Assembly: GCA_963580285.1 (NCBI GenBank)
Contig: OY757017.1
Coordinates: 110,889,245-110,953,244, forward strand
DNA: 64,000 bases
Direction of reading: 5' to 3'
Source: Lucinisca nassula
Lineage: Eukaryota > Mollusca > Bivalvia > Lucinida > Lucinidae
Position numbers and translations under genes: made by a program. This document shows, one piece after another, positions 10,791-20,806 of the stretch. Position 1 is the stretch's first letter, and each line of letters starts with the position of its first letter. The notes under the pieces were generated by a model. That model ran no database searches and was not told the DNA's origin. It saw only the letters and a program-made list of their open reading frames with translations.

Positions 10791-11342
10791 CCAGTTTGAT
10801 CCATATCATCAATCATCAATCACATTTTTATTATTATTATTATTATTATTTTATTTTGTTTGATTCATTTGACCCATTAATCACGCAATTAATGCGATTA
10901 ATGATGAGGTGCAAGTTTGTTTTGTTGATTGTATTTAATGTCTTCTGATTACACAAATTGTCAATGACGCTCGACTTTCTTGATTATTTATTTATTTATG
11001 TGTGTATCTAAATATATCCCGATCAAGAAAATTGGTAGTAAAAGGTCCCAACCCTGGATAACTCACAGAATCAAAAAACTTAACAGTAAGCATAATCTTT
11101 TATATAAGAAGGCCAAAGCCAATTAGAAGAACCATGAAGTCTGGAAGAGATTTAAGTCTCTAAAATTGAGTATTAAGACTGAGATAAAGTCCTCCTACAA
11201 TAAATACTTGCAAAACATCTTGAACATTGCAGACACGGATGGTGTGGATACAGGTGGCAGGTTCTCTTGCAAGAAACTATATACACTCTTAAAAAATCTA
11301 AACAGGACTCTAAAAATTATGCCCCTCTCAGAGACCAAGTCT

Positions 11343-11524
11343 CAGGCTTGGATGGCCATGTGGCCATTTTTTTGTGAAAGTAACTGTCCAAATGGCCTTC
11401 CTTTGTTTAGGTTTCCATTGTGGTCTGGTCGCTTCATGTTTGTGTTTCTTTCCCTTTGGTGTCTTTGGTGGGTGAAGTAAGTTAATTGTATCGATTTCTG
11501 ATCTTTGTTTTACTTCTACTTTAC
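11343..11524 (+). mobile_element. Naiad 3'-terminal fragment inside LINE-C
   Basis: From GGATGGCCATGTGGCC to TTTTACTTCTACTTTAC, the last about 180 bp of Naiad, matching 48303-48476, 53185-53356 and 21565-21735. It interrupts LINE-C coding sequence. Confidence 0.8.
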
Positions 11525-11604
11525 TCAAATCAGGCAATGAGGACAAATCCAACATATTAAACAGATAGTTTCAGTCTGTTTTCTCTGGCATTTCTCCTCT
11601 CTCC

Positions 11605-11960
11605 TTGAAGCAGTCCTGCATGCAACAACTGAGACGCCTGGTCATTGAACGTTTCTGTAAATATCCTCAGGTGCCTGATATCTCTGTCAGCAAAGAAGGT
11701 GTACTGAAGCTCTTAGGCAACCTCAAACCCGACAAAGCTGCGGGCCCGGATCAGATTAAACCAGTGTTTCTGAAAGAGCTTAGACACGAGTTGGCAGAGA
11801 TCATCACCCTCCTCTTTCAAATGTCTCTGTCTACAGGTGAGGTTCCAAGCGACTGGACCAAAGCAAACGTCTGTCTTCTCTACAAGAAGGGCGACACCAG
11901 TGACCCGGCAAACTATCGGCCAATCTCTTTAACTTCCATTCTCTGTAAAACTCTTGAACA
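11605..11960 (+). pseudogene. LINE-C reverse transcriptase, N-terminal part
   Basis: In-frame segment containing the RT fingers motifs of CR1/Jockey-like elements: GNLKPDKAAGPDQIKPVFLK, SLSTGEVPSDWTKANVCLLY, KKGDTSDPANYRPISLTSIL. After CKTLEHIV the frame is lost. The catalytic FADD lies in another frame further on. Confidence 0.85.
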
Positions 11961-12373
11961 TATAGTGGCTTTCTTTCTTCGCACTTTACTTCTTACAACA
12001 TCCTCTACGAGCTCCAACATGGCTTTCGGGAGAAACTTTCCTGCGAGACTCAACTCATCGATCTCACAGAAAACCTTGTTAACAATATCTCCTCTGGTAA
12101 ACAAACTGATCTGGTTCTTTTAGACATTAGCAAGGCTTTCGACATGGTCAACCATCAGAAACTGCTGCTTATTCTACAGGAATATGGCGTCTCTCCACAA
12201 ATCCTCAACTGGACTCGATCTTTCCTCTCTGGCAGGAGTCAGTCTGTTGTTCTTGAAGGCGACTGTTAGACTGAGGTTCCTGTCACTTCTAGGGTTCCCC
12301 AGGATCAGTCATTGGGCCCCTCCTCTTTCTTGCCTATATCAATGAACTTCCCTCTTCTGTCTCCAAATCTCAG

Positions 12374-12540
12374 GTGCGTCTTTTTGCAGATGACACGGCA
12401 ATCTATCTTACTATAAACTCTCTATCTGACTGTGAGTCTCTTCAACTAGACCTATATAGATTGCAGAAGTGGGCGCGAGACTGGGACATGGAGTTTAATC
12501 CCTCAAAATGTCAGGTGTCAAGCACGAGTATAAACTCCAT
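12374..12540 (+). pseudogene. LINE-C RT catalytic segment (FADD)
   Basis: RLFADDTAIYLTINSLSDCE gives the catalytic Asp pair of the RT palm, followed by LQKWARDWDMEFNPSKCQV. A frameshift follows at about 12515 and the protein continues in the frame of 12508-12699. Confidence 0.8.
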
Positions 12541-12717
12541 GGCCAGGTCCTCGAATCTGTCTCTGATGCAAAATATCTTGGTCTTGATTTCTCCTCCGAT
12601 CTTAGCTACAATACTCATATCTCTCGAGTGACCTCCTCTGCTAACAAAGCTTTAGGTTTTCTCAAACGCAACATCACCACTAAGAATGAGAGAGTCTGAG
12701 AACTAGCCTACAAGTTC

Positions 12718-13161
12718 ATGGTCCGCCCACAGGTGGAATACGCTTTGACCGTCTGGAGCTCTCACGCCAAGACAAATGTTACGAAGGTGGAACAGGTGCA
12801 GAGACGTGCAACCAGATGGGTCAAGCATGAGTACTCCCCTCTCTCGAGTGTGACAGCCCTGCAGAAGGACCTGGAATGGAGATCTCTTGAATATCGCAGA
12901 TATGACGCAAGACTCATCATGTTCTATAAAATAGTACACAACATAGTTGCAATTGAACTACCATACTACATACAAACACCAACACGCTTCACACGACACA
13001 TGCACCAACTATCCTTTAGGCAACTTCAGGTTAATTCTGATTACCTAAAGTTCTCTTTCTTTCCTCATTGCATCACCCTCTGGAACCGGTTACCTGCTCA
13101 AATCGCTACTCTTCCTGACTTAGATCAGATTAAGAGAGCAGTGACTGGTATTCAGTACTAG
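12718..13161 (+). pseudogene. LINE-C RT C-terminal domain
   Basis: MVRPQVEYALTVWSSHAKTN, then VEQVQRRATRWVKHEYSPLS, up to SFFPHCITLWNRLPAQIATL: the RT thumb/C-terminal block of CR1-type elements, 147 codons in one frame. The stop at 13161 is the natural end of ORF2. The first Met is internal, not a start. Confidence 0.85.
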
Positions 13162-13534
13162 GCTGACAATCTTTGTTTTTAACCCATCTTTTACTATGCT
13201 GTCACCTACTAATATTTTAACCATAAATCTTTATCTTTTTTTTCACCCACCTGACACCCTGTGGCAGGTCTCTTAGTCTTCTCCCTTTAGTCTTTACTAA
13301 TTCCAACACGCACCTCCTGCCAATAACACTCGAGAGAGGGGTCGGCAGTTCTGTGGTGTATTTCTTGCTTCCAAAGGATAACCCTTTTATAGAACATATT
13401 TAACGTTACTACAGCTGGTGTCTTGGAATGTGTGGCGACCGTAAAATGTCTCCCTGCTCCACATCATAGTGTAGTTTATATTTTATTGTCCTTTGGGATT
13501 ATTGATTCCATTGTGGAATTCTGAAAATATTTGA

Positions 13535-13580
13535 GGGTCACTGATGAGGCCTAATTGGCCGAAACTAGCTAGTCTGGCCC
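13535..13580 (+). ncRNA. Type I hammerhead ribozyme, copy 1, core intact
   Basis: Helix I 5' strand GGGTCA (13535-13540), CTGATGA core (13541-13547), helix II GGCC-TAATT-GGCC (13548-13560), GAAA (13561-13564), short helix III CTAGCTAG, cleavage triplet GTC (13572-13574), helix I 3' strand TGGCCC (13575-13580). GGGTCA and TGGCCC pair over six positions with one G-U. All conserved core positions are present. The tight two-base-loop helix III resembles that of the schistosome hammerhead. Predicted cut is after 13574. Confidence 0.88.
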
Positions 13581-13788
13581 AGAAAACATGTACACTTCAT
13601 ATTTTCCAGTTCTGTGGTGTATTTCTTGCTTCCAAAGGATAACCCTTTTATAGAACATATTTAACGTCATTACAGCTGGTGTCTGGGAATGTGTGGCGGC
13701 CGTATAGTGTCCCTACACCATAGTGTAGTTTATATTTTCTTGTCCTTTCGGATCATTGATTCAATTGTGGAATTCTGACAATATTTGA

Positions 13789-13835
13789 GGGTCACTGATG
13801 AGGCCTATATTGGCCAAAACTAGCTAGTCTAGCCC
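13789..13835 (+). ncRNA. Hammerhead ribozyme, copy 2, core mutated
   Basis: Same layout as copy 1, but the GAAA core element reads AAAA (13816-13819), helix II has a six-base loop, and the helix I 3' strand is TAGCCC, which adds a C-A mismatch. The core G change should abolish or strongly reduce self-cleavage. Confidence 0.82.
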
Positions 13836-14050
13836 AGAAAACATGTACACTTCATATTTTCCAGTTCTGTGGTGTATTTCTTGCTTCCAAAGGATAACCC
13901 TTTTATAGAACATATTTAACGTCACTACAGCTGGTGTCTGGGAATGTGTGACGGCCGTAAAATGTCTCCCTGCCCTACAGCATAGTGTAGTTTATATTTT
14001 CTTGTCGTTTGGGATCATTGATTCCATTGTGGAATTCTGACAATATATGA

Positions 14051-14096
14051 GGGTCAATGATGAGGCCTAATTGGCCGAAACTAGCTAGTCTGGCCC
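14051..14096 (+). ncRNA. Hammerhead ribozyme, copy 3, core mutated
   Basis: Helices I, II and III and GAAA match copy 1, but the first core base is changed (ATGATGA instead of CTGATGA, 14057-14063). That cytosine is a conserved core position, so this copy is probably inactive. Confidence 0.82.
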
Positions 14097-14394
14097 AGAA
14101 AACATGTACACTTCATATTTTCTAGTTCTGTGGTGTATTTCTTGCTTCCAAAGGATAACCCTTTTATAGAACATATTCAAGAGATAGATATTTATTAATT
14201 TATTGCCAGTGCTGATTTCACGTTTAGTCTGTTGTGCTATCCCGGTCGAACGAAATATCAGTCAAGCTACACTTTCGCATTTATTTTTCACTCTTTCTTT
14301 CTCCTATTACTGCTACTCGCTCACATCTGAGCATTACGAGCAGAATTTCCTGGGTGGTAACCAGGACTTTTTTTAAGCAATGTGGATGAAATGC

Positions 14395-14490
14395 CTTGTT
14401 TAGGGGCACAACACTTTTGTCAGAGTGATGATCGAACCAGCAACCTCTCGATCAAAAATCCGATGCGCTACCACTGCTCCAAAGCGCTCC
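14395..14490 (-). mobile_element. tRNA-derived SINE head
   Basis: On the - strand a tRNA-like run: AGTGGTAGCGCATCGG (A box) and, about 28 bases on, GCTGGTTCGATCATC (B box). The acceptor stem does not close, so this is a SINE head. The body would extend to lower coordinates (about 14340-14395). Confidence 0.6.
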
Positions 14491-15360
14491 ACATATTTAT
14501 TTTGGTGTTTCCTTTTTTTTTTCTTCTTCTTTTTCAATTGTACCCTGTTTTTGTTATTACATTTTTTTCAGACCAGACTAAGTATCCGTGAAGCTTTATA
14601 TTGCAAACATAGATTGTGGGTGCTCGTTACAGCCGCCATAATGAGGCAGTTCTAACGAGTAACCACAAACTATGACTTTATGACTTTGGCCGTAAATAAG
14701 AAAACAATAATGAACACCCCTGTAAACCCCAAAATTGAATAAAACAATGAATCCAGTAAAGACGAGAAAGTGGCCATTTTCCCTTGAACTTGAATGTTGT
14801 TGCCGAAACACTTCCTTACGTTAACATGTCTATGCAGTATAATGTGATTGTTTACAATGATGAAAATTGTTTGAAGAAAACAACCTAAATAATTTTTGTG
14901 TAACGAGTCTTAGTCACAAATCCCCGAATGACCACTTTTGAGGCCCGGTGCCGGTCGGTAACTAGGATAAGTTATCCTTAGGCGGACGTGACAGGGCGAT
15001 GGTGCTACTTAATAAATATTTGGCTCTTATCAACTCTGTCCTGTCAAAGCATTTCAAGGCATCCAGGTTCACAAAAATAAACTTAATGTGTGAAACATTC
15101 TCTGATCACAATTAATTTACTCCAACAGTAGCCCACTTGGTTAAAACATATTCTGCTGAATAAATTAATATAGCCACATTCATTTCTGACTATCCACCGA
15201 TTAAATTACTTTATATAATTTTTTTCTTAAATTCACAAACTGCATGATGAACAGCGTAGTTCCTTATCAAATGGCTTATATGCTACACTGTTCGCAAAGA
15301 TAGAAATTGTCTTGGTTAGCGGGATAAGGGATTTCAAATCATTATCAACATGCAAACACA
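14491..15360. other. Repeat-derived spacer with M2 hairpin and element-B-like piece
   Basis: 14606-14672 is an M2-type hairpin (ACATAGATTGTGGGTGCTCG ... ACGAGTAACCAC). 14960-15060 (AGGCGGACGTGACAGGGCGA, TACTTAATAAATATTTGGC) matches the right part of element B at 24055-24115, so a fragment of that family is present. Short frames here look random. Confidence 0.55.
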
Positions 15361-15369
15361 ATTGTATAA

Positions 15370-15640
15370 TTTTGACCCCCATAAACCCAACTTTTATATA
15401 GTAAAACTTGGGTTTATAGAGGACATTTTTTACTTTTCCTATTTCTACCCCGAAACATAGATTGTGGGTCCATTAGAGGCGGTTCTAACTATATATTTGA
15501 TCTTATGTGCCTGGATAAACTTGAATTGAATTGAAATACATTCAATCTATGCTTAAAACAAAGATAGTGGGTAATCGCTAGAACCGCCTTGCGGAGGCGG
15601 TTCTAACAAGTACCCACAATCAATGCTTCGAGCAAAATCA
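15370..15640. repeat. M2 palindromic MITE-like repeat, complex copy
   Basis: Contains AACATAGATTGTGGGT, an interrupted arm, and a second hairpin CTAGAACCGCC / GGCGGTTCTAA ending in AGTACCCACAATC. It is preceded by TATATAGTAAAACTTGGGTT, the outer part of the M2 unit also seen at 43840-43870 and 44640-44690. Confidence 0.65.
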
Positions 15641-16135
15641 GGTTATTGATCTGAAAAAAAAAAATCTTGTTTTTGTGGTGAAATTTTACAATTATATTTG
15701 AATAGGCATGTTTTCACAATGAAATCATGCGCATCTACATGGCGAACATTTTGGTATGTTTCTTGTCATATCACATAGGCACTCATTTAAATCCCCACTG
15801 CATTCATAAAAGAGTAACAATATGCCAAAAATATATTTCATTAATTATGGTGAAAAATTTCCCAAGCATAATGTTTTTCCTTTTATTTTTTGTCTCTTTC
15901 GCCTGATTACACTCCTCTGGAGTCCATGTCTGTTGGTCTGAACATTCAAATTTGGCATCTGTCTATGGATTAATGATTTTGGATTATCGCTTTGGTACTA
16001 CGACCTAAACTACTTTTCTGTACATGCCCATGATGTACTCGTAATTATGCTGTACCAGTAGGTGTCATTTTTGAAATAATCAGTAATTATCTTCAATTAT
16101 CACAGCCAATATATAGCTTATTAAAAGTAGAAATA
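15641..16135. other. No recognised gene
   Basis: AT-rich, no long frames and no clear repeats beyond short T-runs. Ends at the 3' terminus of the Naiad copy. Confidence 0.5.
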
Positions 16136-16765
16136 AAACAAAGATCAGGAATCGATACAATTAACTTACTCCACCCATCAAGGACACCAAAGGGAAAAGA
16201 AACACAAACATGAAGCGACCAGACCATAATAGAAACCTAAACAAAGGAAGGCCATAAGGACAGTTACTTTCCCACAGAATGGCCATATGTCCATCCAAAA
16301 TAAAAAGACACAAGTGATACACACAGTAAGTAACAAACAACAACATAAATAAACTGCCACAGAAGAACCGCCTTGAAAAGGTCAGTGGAAAGAATTCCAC
16401 TGGGGAGGGGGGGGGGGGCTTAAATCGATTTTACGTGGCCACAATCCTCGCCCTTACTTCCGTCGCGATTTAGACAAATAATTTGTTCAGGCCGCATGAA
16501 GGCCTCCTAACTCATCAATGCAACATCTCCGTGAACACAAATAATCAAAGAACCACAGAGGTGAGACAACGGTGAGGACTCGACAGCAAGAAACCACTGA
16601 AATGCCGGAGCAAAAGAATACCAACAGTTAGACTCCGATGGGCCCGACCAGAGACAGGGCATCAGGCACCAGCCAACATTACCTTGACTTAGATCTCTCT
16701 AATTCTCAATAAGCCTTTACGTTGGAACCGTCATAGAATCTGAGGCCTGACCCACCGGCGTGCAA

Positions 16766-17569
16766 TTAAAGAGGGAAGCAAAGTTGCCAACCGTGATTTG
16801 GGTTAACTACCATGCATGCAGTCTGTCGTATAACATCCATGTTGTACCCAATCTTTTTATATCGAAGAATGATTTTACGAAATTGGGTGCTGAAGTCATT
16901 GCAGTTATATATTTTTCTGAATTTATATACTAAGTCACCATAAAATTCGGGTTCCGATAGACCTTGTTGCAGAAGAGATTTAAGTCCAATATTGAATTTT
17001 GAAATTAAATCAGAATGGCGTCTATAAAATTTTGAAAAGGCTTTGCGTAGTTTATGGTACCGATAACCCTGATTAAGAATTTTAGCCGTTAATAATTTAT
17101 TACAAGTGTTGAAGTCAGTTACATGACTACACTCTCTAGCAAGTCGAATTAATTGCGAAATATAAACGCCATAGGATGGCACACGAGGAATATCACCATC
17201 CAAAAAAGGAAAATTTACAATCTCAAAATCAAAGTCATCGCGTTTATCATAAATTTTATACGAAACAAACCCATCTACAATAGATAGATGTAAATCCAAA
17301 AACGGGGCCTCGGTATCAGAAGAATTTGCTTTATTTAACTGAAGTTCTGGGTGGTGGGGGGGGGGGGGGTAAATCTGACTGATCAAACCATCGAAATAGG
17401 TTTTATCAATATTTAATAAATCATCTACATATCTAGAAGTGGAGCTAAAAGCTTCAATAATTTCAGATTGGTTATCAATGGAAAGCGACAACATGAAGTC
17501 TCTTTCATAACAATACAAGAACAGATCAGCCACAAGAGGTGCGGAATTCGTACCCATCGGAATACCCAC
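16766..17569 (-). pseudogene. Naiad reverse transcriptase, catalytic part
   Basis: GIPMGTNSAPLVADLFLYCY and SRYVDDLLNID give the RT motifs with the catalytic YVDD, followed by EAPFLDLHLSI and the C-terminal helical region. A 12-base G-rich insertion (QIYPPPPHHPELQ) is absent from the other copy, and a frameshift replaces the end after VVNPN. RT domains of PLEs are the closest relatives of telomerase RT. Confidence 0.88.
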
Positions 17570-17929
17570 AATTTGTCTAAATAACTTAGTACCGAATCAA
17601 ATTAAAAATATTGTCAAGCAGAAAGGTGAGGGCATCACACACTTTCTGACATGACCAAAGTGTATAATGGTTATGCTCTTTAGAAGTGAAAAATGCATTT
17701 CTGACATTACATGCTAGATAAAGAGAATCTTCTCTGTGAAAAGCCCATTCAATTAAATCATTAAGCTTTTCTTTTATAAGATTATGAGGAAGTGTAGTGT
17801 AAAGAGTGAAAAATCGTAAGTAGACAGACTTGAAGCACGAAAACGTCTGGATTTCAATTTATTTAAAACCTCATTCGAATTTTTTATAGACCAAAACAGA
17901 TTTCTTCCTGATCTTTCAAAGACTTATGG

Positions 17930-18047
17930 CCTTCCTTTGTTTAGGTTTCCATTATGGTCTGGTGGCTTAATGTTTGTATTTCTTTCCCTTTGGTGTCTTT
18001 TATGGGTGGAGTAAGTTAATTGTATCAATTCCTGATCTTTGTTTTAC
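17930..18047 (+). mobile_element. Naiad 3' fragment inserted in inverted orientation inside Naiad
   Basis: 118 bp matching the extreme Naiad 3' end (TATGGCCTTCCTTTGTTTAG ... TGATCTTTGTTTTACTGCTA) interrupts the RT of the - strand copy. Target sequence ACT/AGT is present on both sides. Comparison with 46720-46740 shows the uninterrupted site. Confidence 0.8.
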
Positions 18048-18362
18048 TGCTACTTTATCACAATATTTAATCACATGCGTTTTAATAGCAGTAAGACAGG
18101 AAGTTAATAATTTAGAAAGTTCAGTGGTAGTGCAAGAGCTAGAATTTGCAATAAACCGTGCTTTTTAAGGTCTTTTATGAAGTTTTGGTAACCAGTATAG
18201 CGTAGGAAGCTTGTCTTGGCCTTCGGTAACACACACAACAAACTTGGTGGCTGAATGACAAATATGTTCATCTACTATAGCTCTCTCTTCAGCTAAAGGC
18301 TGAAGTTCATAGGCCTTAGTACCATCAAGCTTCTGCTTAAGCGTGTTAACATAGTGGAGCCG

Positions 18363-18965
18363 TCACACAACGACGACGTTGTTAGCGGCCTTGTCTGCAG
18401 GGGCCAAAACAAACTTCTTATGAAATTCTTGAATACCTAGTTTAAGATGACGTAAAAACGTCTTAGGCTTAGGAGGTAATAAGTTAGTATTTTGAGAATA
18501 GAAAGAAATGCGTTTATTCACTAGTTTAAAAATGCTAAGTTTCCAGTTCTTAAGGGCTTTATGCTCAACATACTCTCGCTTACACCATCGATTACCAAGT
18601 TCATTCAAGGCAGCAGCGATTTCATTTCTACATTTACTGAAATCAATTTTAGACGGAAACCGATATTTCGGTCCTTTAGAAATTATATTCCTTATCCTAG
18701 AATCAGGAATAATTTTCAAATTGCCAGTAATTACATGGCCAGCAGCAGGATGGCAATACACTGAGTTTTTACAATCACATGAATCAGGAGTATTAGTATC
18801 AATATCAAGATCTGAAACAAGTTTACTGAAATTAAAAATGATAGATCTAACAGGTTTGTTATATTTATAGCAAATTATAGGTGTTTCAGCATTTTGAAAA
18901 TAAGCAGGAATGGAAGAAAGCACCGAACTCTCACGGAAAATACTGGACAAATCAATAAAATTCAT
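18363..18965 (-). pseudogene. Naiad linker and RT N-terminal region
   Basis: 200 codons open between an upstream TAA (19104) and UGA at 18363-18365. Contains SCDCKNSVYCHPAAGHVITG, the CxC linker, and FVLAPADKAANNVVVV, the first RT motif, immediately followed by UGA where related elements have Cys. Downstream codons stay in frame to 18165, where TAA replaces the Tyr codon found in the 46.5 kb copy. Confidence 0.8.
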
Positions 18966-19205
18966 TCCCTTATTAATGAAGGATATTTTGAAGAAATGGC
19001 GTTTATGTTTAATTTCAGACTCAATGTAAGGACGTAGAGTATGCTGAGTATAGGCTCTAGTTAAGAGAACCGCATCATATAACTGATTAGAACTATCGTA
19101 GAATTAATTCGCCTCGGTGTCCAGAAGACGTAAAACAGAAACGGGTAATGAACTTAAAAATGAAAGCATGGAGTGGCGTCCATGATTTAATAATATAATT
19201 GACAG

Positions 19206-20087
19206 TCACTTCAGTCTAGTATTGTTTCGTTTAAACGCACCTAATTTACGTTTAAAGTTACCATTTTTCCTAGTGCCGTGAGATCTAGTTCTGCGTTTTC
19301 GACATTCCAGGAGCGAGAAAATATCAAAGTCCGGCATTCTGGAAATATTACCCTCATGATAAATGTTGTCATTAAATCCCAGTGGAAAAGGGGTCTGTAA
19401 CGATTTAATCCATTTCAGTTCAGCCTCATGTCTTTTGATAATTTTGAATCTAGATGTAGAATTTGCATCGTAGTAAAGTTTTTCCACTGGTTCTATAACA
19501 ATGTTATTTAAAGAATGACCTGTACGTCGAAAGTGACGGTACAAGAAAGTGTCAGTTTTCTTAGGCTTACTCATTCTACGATAATGCTCGTTCAATCTAG
19601 TTTTAAGCATACTGTTAGTTTGACCGACGTACTGCATATTACAGTTTGCAGCACGTCATGTAATTAGATAAATTAAATCTGTAGACTGTCATGTCAAATC
19701 AGACATGTTAACTACAGAGAAGCGTCTACCGTTTACAGATGAAGTAACGGTAGACGCAGTGCTTAAATGCGAACAACATCTGCACCTCTTGGCATTGCAC
19801 TTAGAAATACTAGGATACATTCCACTTCTTTTCCACGGATAAGTATATTTTCGAAGGATGGGCGATTTGAGAGGAGATAGTCTTATACGAAGACTCCTCC
19901 CAAAAACATTGGTATTGCCTGCTCCATTGAGATTAACTGAAGTTACAGAAGACAAATTTAAGGGTCTGACCAATACCGAAGGCAACATAGTATTAAAGTT
20001 CTTAATAGAATGGGGAATCCGTACAGAAGAAGCAGAGTGTAACCTAAGGAGTGATATTGATAGTTTAAAAGTATTTGTGATACTCAT
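19206..20087 (-). pseudogene. Naiad GIY-YIG endonuclease region with in-frame UGAs
   Basis: Contains DLIYLIT-U-RAANCNMQYVGQT (U = UGA) followed by LKTRLNEHYRRM: the GIY-YIG half-motifs and the conserved Arg/His region of PLE endonucleases. UGA at 19656-19658 occupies the first Cys of the Cys-x-x-Cys-like pair that precedes YVGQT in these enzymes. A second UGA, 11 codons earlier (19689-19691), and a third at 19206-19208 keep the same frame. Residues on both sides remain conserved, so the UGAs do not look like ordinary stops. The domain nicks DNA for integration. Confidence 0.8.
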
Positions 20088-20340
20088 GTCGGTTTATAAG
20101 GTTTTGATACCGTCAAAACTGAAGCGGTCTTCATACCGATCATTAAGTAAAACAGCATATAAAATTACTGAAGATAATTCCTTCGAATAGAAGGAAGGTA
20201 CAACAAAAGCCCACAAAACATTTTAGTCTACTTAAAGTCCAGGGATGTCAAACAAGCAGTTGTTATACAACGAGGAACGAACATCGGTTTAATAATGGCC
20301 TTCAACAGGTATCTGAAGGATGTCAATTGATGGGACAGTG

Positions 20341-20749
20341 AAAAGCAGTTGAATAAGCAATCCCTGAGGATTGGAAAAATAAGAGCATTAAATGTATGTA
20401 ATGGTCCTCCTGTAGTTGGTCCTAAAATTATACCCCTGGTCCTCTAGAGGCCCTGTCTAAGTCTTCTGGTCCTCCAGTAAAAGTCATAAAATTATACATT
20501 CCCATTGTTACTTGCGGACAGATGACTTAGGAAAACACTCTCAGCTAGTAGACTGTAGCTGGAACTTCTCTAATACACTATAGTCCACCCCGGTATTTAT
20601 CAAGGCTTGTAGGGCAGTGGCTCGATCGCTGGATAGGGTAAATATTGCCTGCGCAGGTTGGTGCGACACAATTTATCGTTCCGATGCTTGTCCCCAGCCC
20701 ACTGGCTACCTAGCCATTAAGCATCTCGTTATCATACACTTTGAATAAG

Positions 20750-20750
<1 letters not shown>
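20341..20750. other. Flank of the Naiad element, no gene recognised
   Basis: Contains GTCCTCCTGTAGTTGGTCC and related short repeats (20402-20480). No coding similarity. Ends in a tetranucleotide array. Confidence 0.45.

Positions 20751-20806
<56 letters not shown>
20751..20806 (+). repeat. (ATCT)n microsatellite
   Basis: Fourteen perfect CTAT/ATCT units. LINE-A and the 28 kb SINE end in (GATA)n on their sense strands, so arrays like this may be seeded by such tails; PLEs are also known to favour microsatellites. Confidence 0.9.

Larger units (their letters stand above)
9883..10960 (+). mobile_element. Left part of an element-B-like foldback transposon, right end lost
   Basis: Starts GGTAACAAGACGTTTCGCC, identical over 19 bases to the left terminus of element B (22901), followed by tandem GTCGTTTCGCCCC units to about 10020. 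After a GA-rich stretch, the sequence TTACCTGTTTTGATC (10579) and AATCACGCAATTAATG (10880) follows the element B interior (23135-23215). A LINE-A 3' fragment interrupts it at 10119-10566. No matching right terminus is found before LINE-C begins near 11030. Confidence 0.7.
11030..13345 (+). mobile_element. LINE-C, CR1-type non-LTR retrotransposon, decayed
   Basis: ORF2 can be followed across frames. The endonuclease-RT linker is at 11030-11335, RT motifs from 11690 (LLGNLKPDKAAGPDQIKPVF), the YRPISLTS block at about 11910, DISKAFDMVNH at 12122-12160, RLFADD at 12377-12394, and the thumb region to the stop at 13161. Frameshifts near 11960, 12290 and 12520 and an in-frame TGA at 12697 break it. 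A 0.18 kb Naiad fragment is inserted at 11343-11524. The 5' end, including the endonuclease, is missing. Confidence 0.85.
13349..14178 (+). repeat. Tandem array of hammerhead-bearing repeats (retrozyme-like), period 255-261 bp
   Basis: Three and a fifth direct copies start at TTCTGTGGTGTATTTCTTGC (about 13349, 13608, 13864, 14124). Each full unit carries one hammerhead ribozyme motif about 75 bases before its end; predicted cleavage sites at 13574, 13829 and 14090 are 255 and 261 bases apart. Tandem ribozyme monomers without a protein frame fit the small animal retrozymes, which are transcribed, self-cleaved and circularised. The array lies directly downstream of the LINE-C 3' UTR. Confidence 0.85.
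16140..20340 (-). mobile_element. Naiad-type Penelope-like retroelement with N-terminal GIY-YIG
   Basis: Read on the - strand the order is: N-terminal region (20087-19692), GIY-YIG endonuclease (about 19690-19420), linker with CDC motif (18771-18779), reverse transcriptase (about 18400-16790, YVDD at 17420-17431), then a 0.6 kb 3' UTR. Endonuclease before RT with a CxC linker is the permuted order described for Naiad/Chlamys elements (Craig et al. 2021). Four in-frame TGAs (19689, 19656, 19206, 18363) lie in one frame from 20087 to 18363. Real damage: TAA at 19104 and 18165, a 118 bp insertion at 17930-18047 and frameshifts near 17600 and 16800. Confidence 0.88.

Noticed and set aside
13349..14178. 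CRISPR-like array or ordinary satellite
   Set aside because: Whole units of about 258 bp repeat without distinct spacers, and the hammerhead core explains the conserved segment better; the context is eukaryotic.
14408..14488. Functional tRNA gene on the - strand
   Set aside because: tRNA-like boxes without a closing acceptor stem; treated as a SINE head.
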